Source: an uncultured Balneola sp.
GTDB taxonomy: Bacteria; Bacteroidota; Rhodothermia; Balneolales; Balneolaceae
Direction: 5' to 3'
Assembly: GCA_913058495.1 (NCBI GenBank)
Contig: CAJXQC010000013.1
Coordinates: 1 to 64,000, forward strand
Length of the DNA: 64,000 nucleotides
Of this stretch, positions 63,389-64,000 are shown in pieces. Position 1 is the first letter of the stretch. Every line of letters starts with the position of its first letter. The translations under genes were made by a program, and so were the position numbers. Under the pieces are notes generated by a model, which was given only the letters and a program-made list of their open reading frames with translations, ran no database searches and was not told where the DNA came from.

Positions 63389-63859
63389 AAGCGTCCCGCT
63401 TGGACGGATAAGTTTGCTAAAATACACACGTACGACGCTTGCGTTAGTTTGGGGTCTCAAGTAGAGCTTTGAAAACTAGAAAAAATTATAGAGCAGGGAA
63501 TTGGTCTTTAAGATGCTGAATATATTCTCCGGGGAAGTCTACTTCTTTTTTGGGAATGAAATAAGCATCAAGAATCAATGTAACCAAAGGCCCAATGATA
63601 AAGTACGTCATTACAAATAACGTATCATAACCTACAGCCAAAATTTGACCTACAGCAATTCCCGCCATAAATAAATTCAAGAGATTTATGATACGAACCC
63701 ATTCGGGAGCTTTTTTAAAATTAGGAACAGTAATTTTCATAATTCTGGGATTTACGTTTGTAATCAAACCGTCTAACATACTCTATACGAATCGTAATCT
63801 ATATAATTCTAGGATAATGTTCAGTTTTTCCTTCCGAATCTTATTTAAGCGTCCTGCTT
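63389..63859. repeat. two copies of an AAGCGTCCxGCTT mini-hairpin
   Basis: AAGCGTCCCGCTT (63389-63401) and AAGCGTCCTGCTT (63847-63859) differ at one base and flank the small membrane gene at 63486-63740. The first forms a perfect 5-bp stem. They may be parts of a dispersed repeat family; the region between is not itself repetitive. Confidence 0.45.
63486..63740 (-). CDS. small membrane protein of unknown function
   Basis: An 84-residue protein (from the ATG at 63740; an upstream ATG at 63779 would add 13 residues) with two membrane helices (about 17-35 and 40-58 of the shorter form) joined by VGYDTLFVMTY, and a polar C-terminal tail (KKEVDFPGEYIQHLKDQFPA). No family recognised. It is flanked by mini-hairpin repeats and has no clear partner genes. 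Confidence 0.6.
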   Translation of the reverse strand: MKITVPNFKKAPEWVRIINLLNLFMAGIAVGQILAVGYDTLFVMTYFIIGPLVTLILDAYFIPKKEVDFPGEYIQHLKDQFPAL

Positions 63860-64000
63860 CAAGTCATTCAGTAGCGTAAGCCGGAATCTAATTTTTAATT
63901 ATGATTTTCTCTTAAATCACAATCTGGACCCTCTGCATTCGCCGGAGGATGACTTGGTGTCGAATAAATTTCTAAGTTTAAACTCTTCCAGAGTTTGAAA
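63780..64000. other. right-edge intergenic DNA
   Basis: This last 221 bases hold one AAGCGTCC-type mini-hairpin (63847-63859) and a CCTC/GAGG pair near 63930-63947. No convincing gene start or end is seen before the window stops. Confidence 0.5.

Overview
The window looks like a chromosomal piece of a marine or halophilic member of the Balneolota / Rhodothermota / Bacteroidota assemblage, most likely a Balneolaceae-type organism. The main reasons are a type IX secretion tail of the NYPNPFNPST kind on the secreted nuclease, many SPII lipoproteins and SPI exported proteins, AT-rich intergenic DNA with TAnnTTT-type candidate promoters, DUF4834, DUF3667 and DUF2911 families, and a SusB-like GH97. 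The lineage is inferred from these traits; no rRNA gene is present to confirm it.

Layout. 1-2.7 kb: malate dehydrogenase, a VapC/Phd-type toxin-antitoxin pair in toxin-first order, and an exported MsrA. 2.8-8.0 kb: GH97 glycosidase lipoprotein, a DGPF/ECF42 sigma pair, a TPR/beta-propeller exported protein and tRNA-Leu(GAG). 8.0-13.7 kb: a minus-strand block in which dnaA heads a tight operon (folB, folK, deoxynucleoside kinase, DUF4834, TPR). It is preceded by a 370-base gap with four same-strand DnaA boxes (probable oriC) and then prmC. 13.8-21.2 kb: outer-membrane protein, HAD phosphatase, enolase, secreted endonuclease I, then recF, a DUF721/DciA-like gene and YbbR. 21.2-29.9 kb: ispH, a DsbA-like protein, cysteine desulfurase, nadC, nadA, small lipoproteins, a PqqB-like hydrolase and a serine hydrolase. 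30.0-32.8 kb: a three-gene operon of pseudopilin-like proteins (PilV/PilW/PilX-like, the last resembling DUF4900) without a recognisable GFxxxE prepilin signal, plus a small exported protein. 33-35 kb: atypical SDR and an exported M20 amidohydrolase. 35.1-40.5 kb: an uncharacterised envelope cluster (exported protein, TPR protein interrupted by an in-frame TAA, two tandem OmpH/Skp-like proteins, a single-pass membrane protein). 40.5-46.6 kb: lipoprotein, second serine hydrolase coupled to an rRNA-type methyltransferase, a DUF3667 gene also interrupted by an in-frame TAA, a serpin lipoprotein and an ECF sigma/membrane anti-sigma pair. 46.7-63.8 kb: SusA-like GH13 enzyme, zinc-ribbon membrane protein, DUF6263-like exported protein, GNAT, a GIY-YIG nuclease, DUF2911 lipoprotein, a soluble five-PAS histidine kinase with its receiver, M28 peptidase, SDR plus aldehyde dehydrogenase, YhdH-like reductase and an MltF-like lytic transglycosylase.

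Functional themes are replication initiation and nucleotide supply (dnaA, folB/folK, deoxynucleoside kinase, recF, DciA-like), NAD biosynthesis (nadA, nadC), central carbon metabolism (mdh, eno), alpha-glucan breakdown (GH97, GH13) and a large investment in envelope and secreted proteins. The best candidates for undescribed biology are the leaderless pseudopilin-like operon and the TPR/double-Skp envelope cluster. The two in-frame TAA codons, 6 kb apart in otherwise continuous reading frames, need checking first because they may be real nonsense mutations or sequence errors. No CRISPR array, rRNA operon, transposase or prophage was seen.
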